This document shows, piece by piece, positions 40,528 to 48,785 of a stretch of 64,000 nt of DNA. Both the position numbers and the translations under genes were made by a program. The notes beneath the pieces are model-generated. The model was not told where the DNA came from. It was given only the letters and a program-made list of their open reading frames with translations, and did not search any database. Numbering within the stretch: the stretch's first letter is position 1; the number at the start of each line of letters is the position of its first letter. Source of the DNA: PALSA-1006 sp964532405 (lineage in GTDB: Bacteria > Pseudomonadota > Gammaproteobacteria > Burkholderiales > Gallionellaceae); contig CAZHIC010000004.1 in assembly GCA_964532405.1 (NCBI GenBank), positions 37,843 through 101,842 of the forward strand, written 5' to 3'.

Positions 40528-41487
40528 TCACACCCCCGCCTTTTCCGCCTGCACGTCCGCGTAGTAACTCGATCGCACCATCGGCCCGCACGCAGCGTGC
40601 GAGAACCCCATATCCAGCGCGGCTTGCTCGAACATCTTAAACGTTGCGGGTTCAACGTAGCGCAGCACCGGTAGGTGTCCGTCGGAAGGTTGCAGGTATT
40701 GCCCCAGCGTGAGCATTTCGACATCGTGCTCGCGCAGGTCGCGCAGCACTTGCAGCACTTCGTCGTCGGCCTCACCCAGCCCCAGCATCAGGCCGGACTT
40801 GGTTTTGATCTGCGGGAAACGCGCCTTGGCCTCTTTCAACAGTTTGAGCGAGTGCGCGTAGTCCGCGCCGGGGCGCGCCAGCATGTAGAGGCGCGGCACC
40901 GTTTCCAGATTATGGTTGAGCACATCGGGCAAGCTGACTGCCATCGCATCCAGTGCGATGTCGAGACGGCCGCGAAAATCCGGCACCAGTGTTTCCAGCT
41001 TGGTATGCGGCGAACTGGCGCGGATGGCAGTGAGGCAATCGGCAAAATGTTTTGCGCCGCCGTCACGCAGATCGTCTCTATCGACGCTGGTGATGACCAC
41101 GTATTTCAACTTGAGCAAGCCGATGGATTGCGCCAGCTGTGCGGGTTCGTTCGCGTCCGGCGGCAGCGGCTTGCCGTGCGCCACATCGCAGAACGGGCAG
41201 CGGCGTGTGCATACGTCACCGAGAATCATAAATGTTGCAGTGCCCTTGCCGAAACATTCGCCGATGTTGGGACAGGAAGCTTCCTCGCAAACGGTGTGCA
41301 AGTTGTGTTCGCGCAATATGCGTTTCACATCGTGATAACCCTGACTATTGCCGGGTTTCACACGTATCCATTCCGGTTTGCGCAGGCGCTCCTGCAAGGG
41401 AATGATCTTGATCGGATTGCGCGCGGTTTTTTCTTTTCCGGTTTGCTTCGCGGCGGCGCCGGTCTGCTTGTGTTCAATATTGCTCAT
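40528..41487 (-). CDS. lipA: Lipoyl synthase
   Basis: LipA is a radical SAM enzyme that inserts two sulfur atoms into octanoyl groups on the E2 subunits. The 319-residue protein has the auxiliary cluster motif CEEASCPNIGEC (about 77-88) and the radical SAM motif CTRRCPFCD (about 103-111), plus the C-terminal RSSYYAD with the conserved Ser. The start is the ATG at 41487. It is separated from lipB by an HDOD-MBL pair on the opposite strand. Confidence 0.96.
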   Translation of the reverse strand: MSNIEHKQTGAAAKQTGKEKTARNPIKIIPLQERLRKPEWIRVKPGNSQGYHDVKRILREHNLHTVCEEASCPNIGECFGKGTATFMILGDVCTRRCPFCDVAHGKPLPPDANEPAQLAQSIGLLKLKYVVITSVDRDDLRDGGAKHFADCLTAIRASSPHTKLETLVPDFRGRLDIALDAMAVSLPDVLNHNLETVPRLYMLARPGADYAHSLKLLKEAKARFPQIKTKSGLMLGLGEADDEVLQVLRDLREHDVEMLTLGQYLQPSDGHLPVLRYVEPATFKMFEQAALDMGFSHAACGPMVRSSYYADVQAEKAGV

Positions 41488-41569
41488 GCTGTCAGTGGGG
41501 TATTTGTGAAGACAAACGCAATTATAGCCGTTTCCGAATCCGCTCCGGCGCGCGCAAAATTTTTGTACA

Positions 41570-42454
41570 ATGCGCAGCATGTCAGAACCCTCTACAGACC
41601 TGAACAAAAAGCTCGCTACTGCGGTCGAGAAAATGCCCGCCTTTCCAAAAAGCGTGCAGCGTATTTTGGAGTTGTCGCGCGACATCAATTGCTCCCCGAA
41701 AGATTTGGTGGCCGTCATCGAGAAAGACCCGGTGATGACCATGAAGCTGCTGCGCGTGCTCAATTCGGCCTATTACAGCTTCCCCAAACAGATCACCTCG
41801 GTGAATCAGTCCGTGGTCTATCTCGGCTTGAATACGATCAAAAATATGGCCTTGTCTTTCGCCGCGCTGGGCGCTTTGCCGCAGAACAATGCCGCGGGGT
41901 TCGACATGCAGCGTTACTTGCTGCACTCGCTCATCACCGCGAGTCTGGCGCGGCTGGTCAGTCAAAAATTCAAGGTGGCGGATGCCGACCCGACCGATTG
42001 TTATCTCGCCGGTTTGCTGCACGATTTCGGCAAGGTGGTGTTCGCGCAATTTATGCCGGAAGAGTTCCGGCAGGCGCTGCAAAAAAGCGACGGCGAACAG
42101 ATTTCGTTGCGCGCAGCGGAATTGGCGGTGATCGGTTCGGATCACACCGTGGTAGGCGCGATGCTGGTGGAGAAGTGGCAGTTCCCCAGCGGCATTTCGA
42201 CCCTCATTCGCGAGCATCACGTGCCGCCGACCAGCGCAACCGGGGTGGCCCCATGCCTGTTTATCGCCAATCAAGTCAGCAAACAGCTCGGCTTTGCCGC
42301 CCCCGGACACTCGGCGGTGGAAGCCATGCCGCCCGAATTGGTCGAGCACTTCGGCGCAGATATGGCGGCGGTGATCGACACCTTGGGCGACATCACCAAA
42401 CTGGTGGAAGAGGCGCAGGTATACGCCCAAGCCAGCAAGGAGGCATCCGCATGA
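41570..42454 (+). CDS. HDOD domain signalling protein
   Basis: A 294-residue single-domain HDOD protein: LPAFPKSVQRILEL near residue 20, VIEKDPVMTMKLLRVLNSAYYSFP, and YLAGLLHDFGKVVFAQF near 146. HDOD proteins are degenerate HD-type domains that appear in signalling and chemotaxis but have no known catalysis. The stop overlaps the MBL gene start. The divergent gap to lipA is 82 bases. A second start at 41579 is possible. Confidence 0.9.
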   Translation: MRSMSEPSTDLNKKLATAVEKMPAFPKSVQRILELSRDINCSPKDLVAVIEKDPVMTMKLLRVLNSAYYSFPKQITSVNQSVVYLGLNTIKNMALSFAALGALPQNNAAGFDMQRYLLHSLITASLARLVSQKFKVADADPTDCYLAGLLHDFGKVVFAQFMPEEFRQALQKSDGEQISLRAAELAVIGSDHTVVGAMLVEKWQFPSGISTLIREHHVPPTSATGVAPCLFIANQVSKQLGFAAPGHSAVEAMPPELVEHFGADMAAVIDTLGDITKLVEEAQVYAQASKEASA

Positions 42455-43338
42455 AAGTGAAATTCTGGGGGGTGCGCGGCTCCATTCCGGTGCCCGGCCC
42501 GAACACGGTACGCTACGGCGGCAACACCACCTGCATCGAGGTGCGTTCGGACGACAACGACCTGATCGTGCTGGACGGCGGCACGGGCATCTTTCATCTG
42601 GCGCAGTCGCTGCTGAAATCGTTGCCGATCACCGCGCATATTTTCAATACACACAGCCACTGGGATCATATTCAGGGCTTGCCGTTCTTCATTCCCATCT
42701 TCATTCCGGGCAACAAGATTTACCTGTATGGCGCGTTCGATCCGATCAGCGGCGAAGGCCCGGAGCGCATCATGAACGTGCAGATGCAATACAGTTATTT
42801 TCCCGTGCGCGAAGCGGAAATGAAATCGCGCATCGAATACGTGGTGGCCATGCCGCATGAGCGGATCACCGTGGGGCGCACGATGGTCACGCCCATCATG
42901 CTCAATCATCCGGTGGTCGACCTCGGTTATCGCGTGGAGTGCGACGGCAAGTCGATGTTCTTCACCGGCGATCACGAGCCTTACTCCAACATCTATGAGC
43001 CGGGCGATGAGGGCTATGCCGAATATGAGCAGCTCATCGTCGACCAGCGACTCTCGATCATCGACGCCATCAAAGGCGTGGATGTGCTGATTGCCGACAG
43101 CTCCTACACGATTGAAGAATATCCGGCGAAGAAAGGTTGGGGGCATGGCACGTTCGACAGCTGCATCGAACTGGCGAAGGCGGCGGGGGCCAAAGTGTTG
43201 TATTGCACCCACCACGAACCGACGCGCTCGGACGACGAGCTGGAGCGCGTGTTCGCCGCCGCACTGGCGCGGCACGCGGACAGGCTTAACGGATTAGATG
43301 TGCGGCTGGCGCACGAAGGCGAAGAGATCGTTTTTTAG
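42451..43338 (+). CDS. MBL-fold metallo-hydrolase coupled to HDOD gene
   Basis: A 295-residue metallo-beta-lactamase fold protein. It has MKVKFWGVRGSIPVPGP at the start, the metal motif THSHWDHIQGLPFF near residue 68 (HxHxDH) and later GDHEPYSN and CTHHEPTRSD. This layout is found in putative phosphodiesterase-like MBL proteins of bacterial signalling operons. It starts inside the HDOD stop (ATGA). Its stop overlaps the lipB stop on the other strand by a few bases. Substrate unknown. Confidence 0.9.
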   Translation: MKVKFWGVRGSIPVPGPNTVRYGGNTTCIEVRSDDNDLIVLDGGTGIFHLAQSLLKSLPITAHIFNTHSHWDHIQGLPFFIPIFIPGNKIYLYGAFDPISGEGPERIMNVQMQYSYFPVREAEMKSRIEYVVAMPHERITVGRTMVTPIMLNHPVVDLGYRVECDGKSMFFTGDHEPYSNIYEPGDEGYAEYEQLIVDQRLSIIDAIKGVDVLIADSSYTIEEYPAKKGWGHGTFDSCIELAKAAGAKVLYCTHHEPTRSDDELERVFAAALARHADRLNGLDVRLAHEGEEIVF

Positions 43339-44030
43339 CGATCGCTCAGATGCCGCTGCAACAGCCTGAGCAGATTGTCCGCCAGCCGCTCTTGTAAAGC
43401 TTCCAGCGAAACCTCGATACCCTGTTCCCTGGCTTGCGTCACGCGCAGCCCCTGATAGCCGCAGGGGTTGATGTGGTTGAACGGAGTCATGTCCATATCC
43501 ACATTCAGCGACAGGCCGTGATAGCAGCAACCGTTGCGTATCTTTAAACCGAGTGCCGCGATCTTCGCATCCCCCACATACACACCCGGAGCATCCTCGC
43601 GACCTTGCGCAGTGACGCCGTGCTCTGCCAGCAAGTCGCTCACGGCGTGCTCCATGAGCCTCACCAACTCGCGCACATTGATCTTCCAGCGGCGCAGATC
43701 CAGCAGCAGGTAGGCAACGATTTGTCCGGGGCCGTGATAGGTGATCTGACCGCCGCGATCTATCTTCAGCACCGGAATGGCGTGCGCGTTGAGCAAGTGC
43801 TCCGGCTTGCCGGCCTGCCCCTGGGTATAGGTGGGCGGGTGTTGCAGCAGCCATATCTCATCGCGAGTCCCGGCAGTGCGTTGCGCGGTAAAAGTTTTCA
43901 TCGCATCCCAGGTGGGTTGGTATTCGACAAGACCCAAGAATTTGATTTCGGGTGAAAAGTACAAAGTGAAAGGTGAAACGCAAGAGCGCAGTTTCGTTTC
44001 ACCTTTCACAGTTCCATCTTCACGTTTCAC
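43335..44030 (-). CDS. lipB: Octanoyltransferase LipB, repeat-derived N-terminus
   Basis: LipB moves octanoyl from acyl carrier protein to lipoyl domains. The family part starts at LGLVEYQPTWDAM (codon at 43937) and includes QHPPTYTQGQAG, GGQITYHGPGQIVAY (about 95) and the catalytic region CYHGLSLNVDMD. The best start is GTG at 44030, with AAGGA 5 bases before it; this adds about 30 residues read from a GTGAAA-type repeat. A probable original start, an ATG overlapping the ybeD stop (44050), is now out of frame and hits a TGA in the repeat. TTG at 43964 or 43937 are other options. Confidence 0.9.
   Translation of the reverse strand: MKREDGTVKGETKLRSCVSPFTLYFSPEIKFLGLVEYQPTWDAMKTFTAQRTAGTRDEIWLLQHPPTYTQGQAGKPEHLLNAHAIPVLKIDRGGQITYHGPGQIVAYLLLDLRRWKINVRELVRLMEHAVSDLLAEHGVTAQGREDAPGVYVGDAKIAALGLKIRNGCCYHGLSLNVDMDMTPFNHINPCGYQGLRVTQAREQGIEVSLEALQERLADNLLRLLQRHLSDR
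43966..44030. repeat. GTGAAA-type dyad repeat, copy 2
   Basis: GTGAAAGGTGAAACG (43966-43980) pairs with CGTTTCACCTTTCAC (43995-44009), followed by CATCTTCACGTTTCACAGATT, which is shared with copy 1 at 1891-1915. The element is at the start of lipB and is part of its open frame. Confidence 0.8.
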
Positions 44031-44046
44031 AGATTTCCTTCACGAT

Positions 44047-44313
44047 TCATAAAGCCATCACCACCATGGGGTGGTCGCACAGCTCCTGATAGATGGCATC
44101 GAGCTGTTCGCGGGAAGTGGCATGCACGGTGCAGGTCAGGCTGACGTAGCGCGCAGTTTTGCTGCTTCTCGTTTCGATGCTGCTCGCCTGAAAAGCGGGG
44201 TCGTGACGCAGGATGACTTCCATCACGGCCTGAGGAAAACCTTGTTGCGATTGCCCGAAGACCTTGATGGGAAAGTCGCTGGGATATTCGATGAGGCTGT
44301 GTTCTAGAGTCAT
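44047..44313 (-). CDS. ybeD: DUF493 family protein YbeD
   Basis: An 88-residue ACT-like protein, found next to lipB in many proteobacteria. Features: YPSDFPIKVFGQSQQGFPQAVMEVI at 10-34 and a C-terminal KTARYVSLTCTVHATSREQLDAIYQEL. Function is unproven. The ATG overlaps the dat stop (ATGA). Confidence 0.93.
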   Translation of the reverse strand: MTLEHSLIEYPSDFPIKVFGQSQQGFPQAVMEVILRHDPAFQASSIETRSSKTARYVSLTCTVHATSREQLDAIYQELCDHPMVVMAL

Positions 44314-45176
44314 GCGCGCATTACGTCCCGTTTGAAATTTTGATAAAGCTCGTGCAGCTTGGCGAACATCGCGCCGGGCTTGCCGGTACCGACCGGTTTG
44401 CCATCCAGCAGGGTGATCGCCAGCACCTCTTTGGTGGAAGAGGTGAGCAGCAGCTCGTCCGCATTGCTCACTTCGCTCGCCAGCACCTTACGCACCTGAT
44501 GCGGGACACCGTTTGCCGCAGCGAGTTCCAGCACCACATCGTAAGTGATGCCCGGTAGCATCAAATTGTCCTTGGGGGGCGCCAGCAGCACACCGTTCTT
44601 CACCACGAAAATGTTGCTGGCCGCGCCCTCGGTCATGAATTCATTGTCGCGGATCATGATGGTCTCGGCACACCCCGCATCTATCGCCATCTGGCGCAGC
44701 AACACATTCGGCAACAGCGAGATGGCTTTGATGTCGCAACGCAACCAGCGGTTGTCCGGCGCGGTGATGGCGCTAATGCCGCTTTGCAGCAGCGCGGCGG
44801 GCGGTGTGCTCAGCGGGTTGCTCATCACGAACACCGTGGGTGCGACGGGAGGATTGGGAAAAGCATGATCACGTTTCGCTGCGCCGCGCGTGATGTGCAG
44901 GTAGAGGTATTGGTCTTGATTTCGCCCCTCTTGGGCGTTGCGTGCGATCAGCTCGTTGAGCAGCCGCGTCCATTCGGCATCGCTGTGCGGGTTGGTGAGT
45001 TTGATGCTGTCGAGGCTGTGCTGCAAGCGGCGCAGATGTTCGTCGAGCCGGAAAGCGCGGCGCGAATACACCGGGATGACTTCGTATACGCCATCGCCGA
45101 AAATGAAGCCGCGATCCAGCACGGAAATTTTGGCCTCGGCGATAGGCAGGAACTGGCCGTTCAGATAAACCGTCAT
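44310..45176 (-). CDS. dat: D-amino acid aminotransferase
   Basis: A fold-type IV PLP transaminase (288 residues from the ATG at 45176). Motifs: VLDRGFIFGDGVYEV near residue 19, the PLP-lysine region CDIKAISLLPNVLLRQMA near 145, and EFMTEGAASNIFVV. The sequence fits D-alanine transaminases that supply D-Glu or D-Ala for peptidoglycan; a branched-chain enzyme is less likely given the short N-terminus. Its neighbours dacC (cell wall) and ybeD-lipB form the conserved order dacC-dat-ybeD-lipB. Confidence 0.9.
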   Translation of the reverse strand: MTVYLNGQFLPIAEAKISVLDRGFIFGDGVYEVIPVYSRRAFRLDEHLRRLQHSLDSIKLTNPHSDAEWTRLLNELIARNAQEGRNQDQYLYLHITRGAAKRDHAFPNPPVAPTVFVMSNPLSTPPAALLQSGISAITAPDNRWLRCDIKAISLLPNVLLRQMAIDAGCAETIMIRDNEFMTEGAASNIFVVKNGVLLAPPKDNLMLPGITYDVVLELAAANGVPHQVRKVLASEVSNADELLLTSSTKEVLAITLLDGKPVGTGKPGAMFAKLHELYQNFKRDVMRA

Positions 45177-45187
45177 CTCAATCTCTC

Positions 45188-46327
45188 TCAATGGAATAAC
45201 AAACGTATGGTGTCCACCCCGCGCGAGAACACATTCGCCAACGGCACGCTATCCAACGCAACGAGAGGAAGCTCGATATAGGGTTTGCCGTTCAGGCTGA
45301 GCTTTAACGTGCCGATCTTTTGCCCTTTATCGACCGGGGCGATCAGCGGCTGTTGCGTCTCGATGGCCGCCTTGAGTTGCTCGCGCCGCCCCCGGGGAAT
45401 CGTAACGGACAGGTCGTTGCGGAAGCCGATATCGACTTTTCTCTCCGTACCTTTCCACGAGCGCACCGAACTGACCGGCTGATCTTTTTTGTATAACGGC
45501 AACACTTCAAAATTTTGGAAGCCGTAATTCAGCAAGCGCTGGCTCTCGCTGGTGCGCAGACTCTCCGAGGTCGCGCCCAGCACCACCGAGATCAGGCGGT
45601 GTTGCTCGCGCTTGGCAGAAGCGACGAGACAGAATCCCGCGCTTTCCGTGTGTCCGGTCTTCATGCCGTCCACATAGGGGTCGAGCCAGAGCAGCTGGTT
45701 GCGGTTGAACTGTTTGACGTTGTTATATTGAAATTCGCGTATCGCGTAAATGTAATAAAACTCCGGGAAGTCGCGCACGATGGCTGCGGCCAGCAGAGCC
45801 AGATCGTATGCGCTGCTGTAATGCTGGTCTTCGGGCAGGCCGGTGGCATTGACGAAGTGTGTATTGACCATGCCCAAACGCTGCGCCTCTTTGTTCATCA
45901 GGTCTGTGGCAAAAGCCAACTCATGGTTGGCGATGGCCTCGGCCAGCACCCGCGCCGCATCGTTGCCGGACTGGACGATGAGGCCGCGCAATAACTCATC
46001 AACCCTCACCGGCTTACCGGGTTCCAGAAACATGCGCGACTCTTCTCCCTGAATGCGTAGCGCATAAGCCGATGGCGCGACCTTCTGGGTGAGCGACAAC
46101 TTGCCCTGTTTGATCGCGCTGAAAGTCACATAAGCGGTCATCAGCTTGGTCAGTGAAGCGGGCTGGACGCGCTCGTTACTGTTCTGACTGACCAGAATCT
46201 GATTGCTGGTGTAGTCGTAGAGCACGTAAGACTTGGCAGCCAAGGCCGGTGCGGATGGGGAAATCAGGATTTCAGCCCGAGAAAGCAGCGGCAACAGCGC
46301 GAGCAACAGAGTCAGTACGAATTTCAT
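45188..46327 (-). CDS. dacC: D-alanyl-D-alanine carboxypeptidase (PBP5/6 type)
   Basis: A periplasmic DD-carboxypeptidase that trims the fifth D-Ala from peptidoglycan stems. The start at 46327 gives a signal peptide (MKFVLTLLLALLPLLSRAEI) and a 379-residue protein. The penicillin-binding motifs are ASLTKLM near residue 58 (SxxK), QSGNDAAR near 121 (SxN) and DGMKTGHTESAG near 221 (KTG). The C-terminal PBP5 domain ends in a short amphipathic stretch. Symbol dacC or dacA cannot be fixed by sequence alone. Confidence 0.93.
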   Translation of the reverse strand: MKFVLTLLLALLPLLSRAEILISPSAPALAAKSYVLYDYTSNQILVSQNSNERVQPASLTKLMTAYVTFSAIKQGKLSLTQKVAPSAYALRIQGEESRMFLEPGKPVRVDELLRGLIVQSGNDAARVLAEAIANHELAFATDLMNKEAQRLGMVNTHFVNATGLPEDQHYSSAYDLALLAAAIVRDFPEFYYIYAIREFQYNNVKQFNRNQLLWLDPYVDGMKTGHTESAGFCLVASAKREQHRLISVVLGATSESLRTSESQRLLNYGFQNFEVLPLYKKDQPVSSVRSWKGTERKVDIGFRNDLSVTIPRGRREQLKAAIETQQPLIAPVDKGQKIGTLKLSLNGKPYIELPLVALDSVPLANVFSRGVDTIRLLFH

Positions 46328-46524
46328 GATGGTTTTATGGGGAAATCGAACGGCGATTATAACCAAGGACACCTGTAAAAATTCACTTTTGCGCGCATCC
46401 GTGCAAAGGCTATATAGGCTGCGTGCTAGATATTTTTGCCTATTGTGAGTTCCACCCGAGTTGGGCATGATGTTCCCCCCAAAAACGCATACCATGTAGC
46501 ACTCAATAAAGGGTCGGAAAAATA

Positions 46525-47271
46525 ATGCGCGCAGAGCTATCAAACGACATCACCGCTCAGGCATTGCTGGGGATCACCATCCCACCCTGCCCCGCCTCGC
46601 TGGCTTCCATCATGCGTGAGGCGAAACGTCCGTCCGTCGATTTTGCCAGCCTTGCGCATTTGATCAGCCGGGACGCGGGTGTCGTGGGCCCGCTGCTCAA
46701 GCTGGCCAACTCGCCTTTTGTCGGACTCAGAAGCAAAGTGACCTCGGTGTTTCAGGCGGTCAGTGTGCTGGGCATACAGAACACGCTGAACCTTGTACAA
46801 AATATCTCGTTGCGCCAAAGCATGGAGGGCGGATCGCAAAGCTTCGATAAGTTCTGGGAACGCTCGAGTTTATCCGCAACCATCGCTGAAAAGATCGCGG
46901 CCAAATTCCCCACCGTCTCCAAAGACGACGCCTACATCACGGCACTGTTCCACGACTGCGGCATACCGGTGCTCATGATGAAATTTCCGAAATATCGCGA
47001 AAGCGTGATGGCGCAATGCAAGCTGGGCAAATCCATCTGCGATGTCGAGAATGAGATTTATTTCACCAGCCACACCGTGGTCGGGAATATGCTGACGCGC
47101 AACTGGATGCTCCCCTCCCAGGTATGCAAAGCCATTCTGCATCACCACGACGCCACTATTTTCACTTCAACGGATGAGCATGTGGGCACCGATGTCTGCA
47201 CCTTGATCGGCATGGTTCACATGGCGGAGTGCATCGTTGACTCACACCTGAATGTGCGCGATAAAGAGTAG
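46525..47271 (+). CDS. HDOD domain protein, frame interrupted by an amber codon
   Basis: A 248-residue HDOD protein: PPCPASLASIMREAKRP near residue 17, ISRDAGVVGPLLKLANSPFVGLR and TALFHDCGIPVLMMKFPKYR near 136. The frame stops at TAG (47269-47271), but the same frame continues open for 32 more codons to a TAA at 47368-47370. The downstream peptide (HLVEHDVLKHFDMSAQEF..., ending LAFLNGE) looks like a normal HDOD C-terminus. So this is either a recent nonsense mutation, an amber read-through, or a sequence error. Confidence 0.88.
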   Translation: MRAELSNDITAQALLGITIPPCPASLASIMREAKRPSVDFASLAHLISRDAGVVGPLLKLANSPFVGLRSKVTSVFQAVSVLGIQNTLNLVQNISLRQSMEGGSQSFDKFWERSSLSATIAEKIAAKFPTVSKDDAYITALFHDCGIPVLMMKFPKYRESVMAQCKLGKSICDVENEIYFTSHTVVGNMLTRNWMLPSQVCKAILHHHDATIFTSTDEHVGTDVCTLIGMVHMAECIVDSHLNVRDKE

Positions 47272-47370
47272 CATCTGGTTGAACATGACGTGCTCAAGCA
47301 CTTCGACATGTCCGCGCAGGAATTCTCCGAACTCAAGGACGACATTCTGGCTTTCCTGAACGGCGAATAA
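47272..47370 (+). pseudogene. Displaced C-terminus of the HDOD gene
   Basis: The 32 codons after the amber stop are in frame with the upstream gene, encode a helical acidic tail ending in ELKDDILAFLNGE, and have no start signal of their own. They are best read as the former 3' end of the HDOD gene. Confidence 0.7.
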
Positions 47371-47394
47371 ATAACACCGGCCCACTTTGGAGTG

Positions 47395-47414
47395 CGGCGA
47401 CGTGTCGCCGTTTT
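47395..47414 (+). terminator. Rho-independent terminator between convergent HDOD and ychF
   Basis: CGGCGACGTGTCGCCG forms a short perfect stem followed by TTTTCTC on the plus strand. It lies 25 bases after the TAA of the HDOD frame, as expected for its terminator. The opposite strand has no T-run at the end. Confidence 0.65.
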
Positions 47415-47457
47415 CTCAAAGCACAGACAAATCTGCGCATTCCAGATCAATCCCGGC

Positions 47458-48549
47458 TTAGACGTTAAACAAAAAATTCATCACGTCGCCGTCCTGCACG
47501 ACGTAATCCTTTCCTTCCACACGCATTTTGCCTTTTTCTTTTGCCCCCGCCTCACCGCCGCAAGCGATGAAATCCGCGTAGGAGATGGTCTGGGCGCGGA
47601 TGAAGCCCTTCTCGAAATCGGTGTGAATGACGCCCGCCGCTTGCGGCGCGGTGTCGCCCTTATGGATGGTCCACGCGCGCACTTCTTTGACGCCTGCGGT
47701 AAAGTAGGTTTGCAGGCCGAGCAATTCGTAGCCAGTGCGGATCAGGCGGTTTAGACCGGGCTCATCCAATCCCAGATCGGCGAGGAATTCTTGTTTGTCG
47801 GCATCGGCGAGGTCGGCGAGTTCCGCTTCGATCTTGGCGCACAGCGCGACGACGGGCGCGCCCTCTTTCGCGGCATGTTCGCGCAGACGATCCAGATGCG
47901 GGTTGTTTTTGAAGCCGTCTTCCAGCACGTTGCCGACATACATCGCGGGCTTGATGGTGAGCAGGCACAGCGGCTTAAGCATCTCTTTTTCTTCATCGTT
48001 CATGGCAAACGTGCGCGCGGGCTTGCCTTCGTTCAGATGCGGCAGCAGCCTCTCCAGCAAGGCAACCAGTTTCAACGCATCTTTGTCGCCCGACTTGGCT
48101 TTCTTGCCGTCGCGATGGAGGGTGCGCTCGACCACGGCGAGGTCGGCCAGCGCCAGCTCGGTAAGGATGACCTCGATATCGGACAGCGGATCGACGCGCC
48201 CGGCTACGTGTACCACGTTCTCATCATCGAAGCAGCGCACCACGTTGACGATGGCATCGGTCTCGCGGATGTTAGCGAGAAACTGGTTGCCCAGACCTTC
48301 GCCTTTGGAGGCCCCCGCAACCAAGCCCGCGATATCGACGAACTCGACGATGGCAGGCTGCATGCGTTGCGGCTTGACGATCTTCGCCAGCTCGTCCATG
48401 CGCGGATCGGGCACTTCGACGATGCCGACGTTGGGCTCGATGGTGCAGAAGGGATAATTTTCCGCAGCGATTCCGGCTTTAGTTAAAGCGTTGAACAGGG
48501 TGGATTTGCCCACGTTGGGGAGGCCGACAATACCGCATTTCAAACTCAT
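47458..48549 (-). CDS. ychF: Redox-regulated ATPase YchF
   Basis: YchF (OLA1) is a ribosome-associated P-loop ATPase of the Obg family. The 363-residue protein has GIVGLPNVGKSTLFNALT (6-23), FVDIAGLVAGASKGEGLGN near 67 and the C-terminal TGS domain with TYFTAGVKEVRAWTIHKG and DYVVQDGDVMNFLFNV. The start at 48549 was chosen from the conserved MSLKCGIVG. Confidence 0.96.
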   Translation of the reverse strand: MSLKCGIVGLPNVGKSTLFNALTKAGIAAENYPFCTIEPNVGIVEVPDPRMDELAKIVKPQRMQPAIVEFVDIAGLVAGASKGEGLGNQFLANIRETDAIVNVVRCFDDENVVHVAGRVDPLSDIEVILTELALADLAVVERTLHRDGKKAKSGDKDALKLVALLERLLPHLNEGKPARTFAMNDEEKEMLKPLCLLTIKPAMYVGNVLEDGFKNNPHLDRLREHAAKEGAPVVALCAKIEAELADLADADKQEFLADLGLDEPGLNRLIRTGYELLGLQTYFTAGVKEVRAWTIHKGDTAPQAAGVIHTDFEKGFIRAQTISYADFIACGGEAGAKEKGKMRVEGKDYVVQDGDVMNFLFNV

Positions 48550-48643
48550 GGTTGCTTCCTTGCTAATCAATCGTTGCACACACAGATGTGCCACCGATCT
48601 GTTAATCGTCTAAATTTCTGGAAGTCAGGCGAATGTGTGAGGA

Positions 48644-48689
48644 AAGACACGCTATTTAAAAACGCAGTGTTATTAAATAGCGTGTCTTA
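48644..48689. other. Perfect inverted repeat between ychF and the RlmL-like gene
   Basis: AAGACACGCTATTTAA and its exact complement (16-base arms) flank 14 bases. AGTTTTTAG follows on the plus strand. The dyad lies in the 236-base gap downstream of the minus-strand methyltransferase gene and upstream of ychF. Its role is not clear; nothing else is recognisable in the gap. Confidence 0.6.
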
Positions 48690-48785
48690 GTTTTTAGCGA
48701 TTATAACACTCGCGGACAGGTCGCTCCAAAGGCCGGGGGACTGATGATCGCCGCCTTACTACGCCCCATCAATCGCACAGCCTCT

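Noticed and set aside
41565..41580. TACAAT as a leaderless promoter for the HDOD gene
   Set aside because: No -35 at a suitable distance, so not listed as a promoter.
40675..43338. Very long frame of 887 codons on the plus strand
   Set aside because: Its first two thirds lie antisense to lipA and out of frame over the HDOD gene. Only the last 295 codons encode a recognisable protein, the MBL enzyme starting at 42451.
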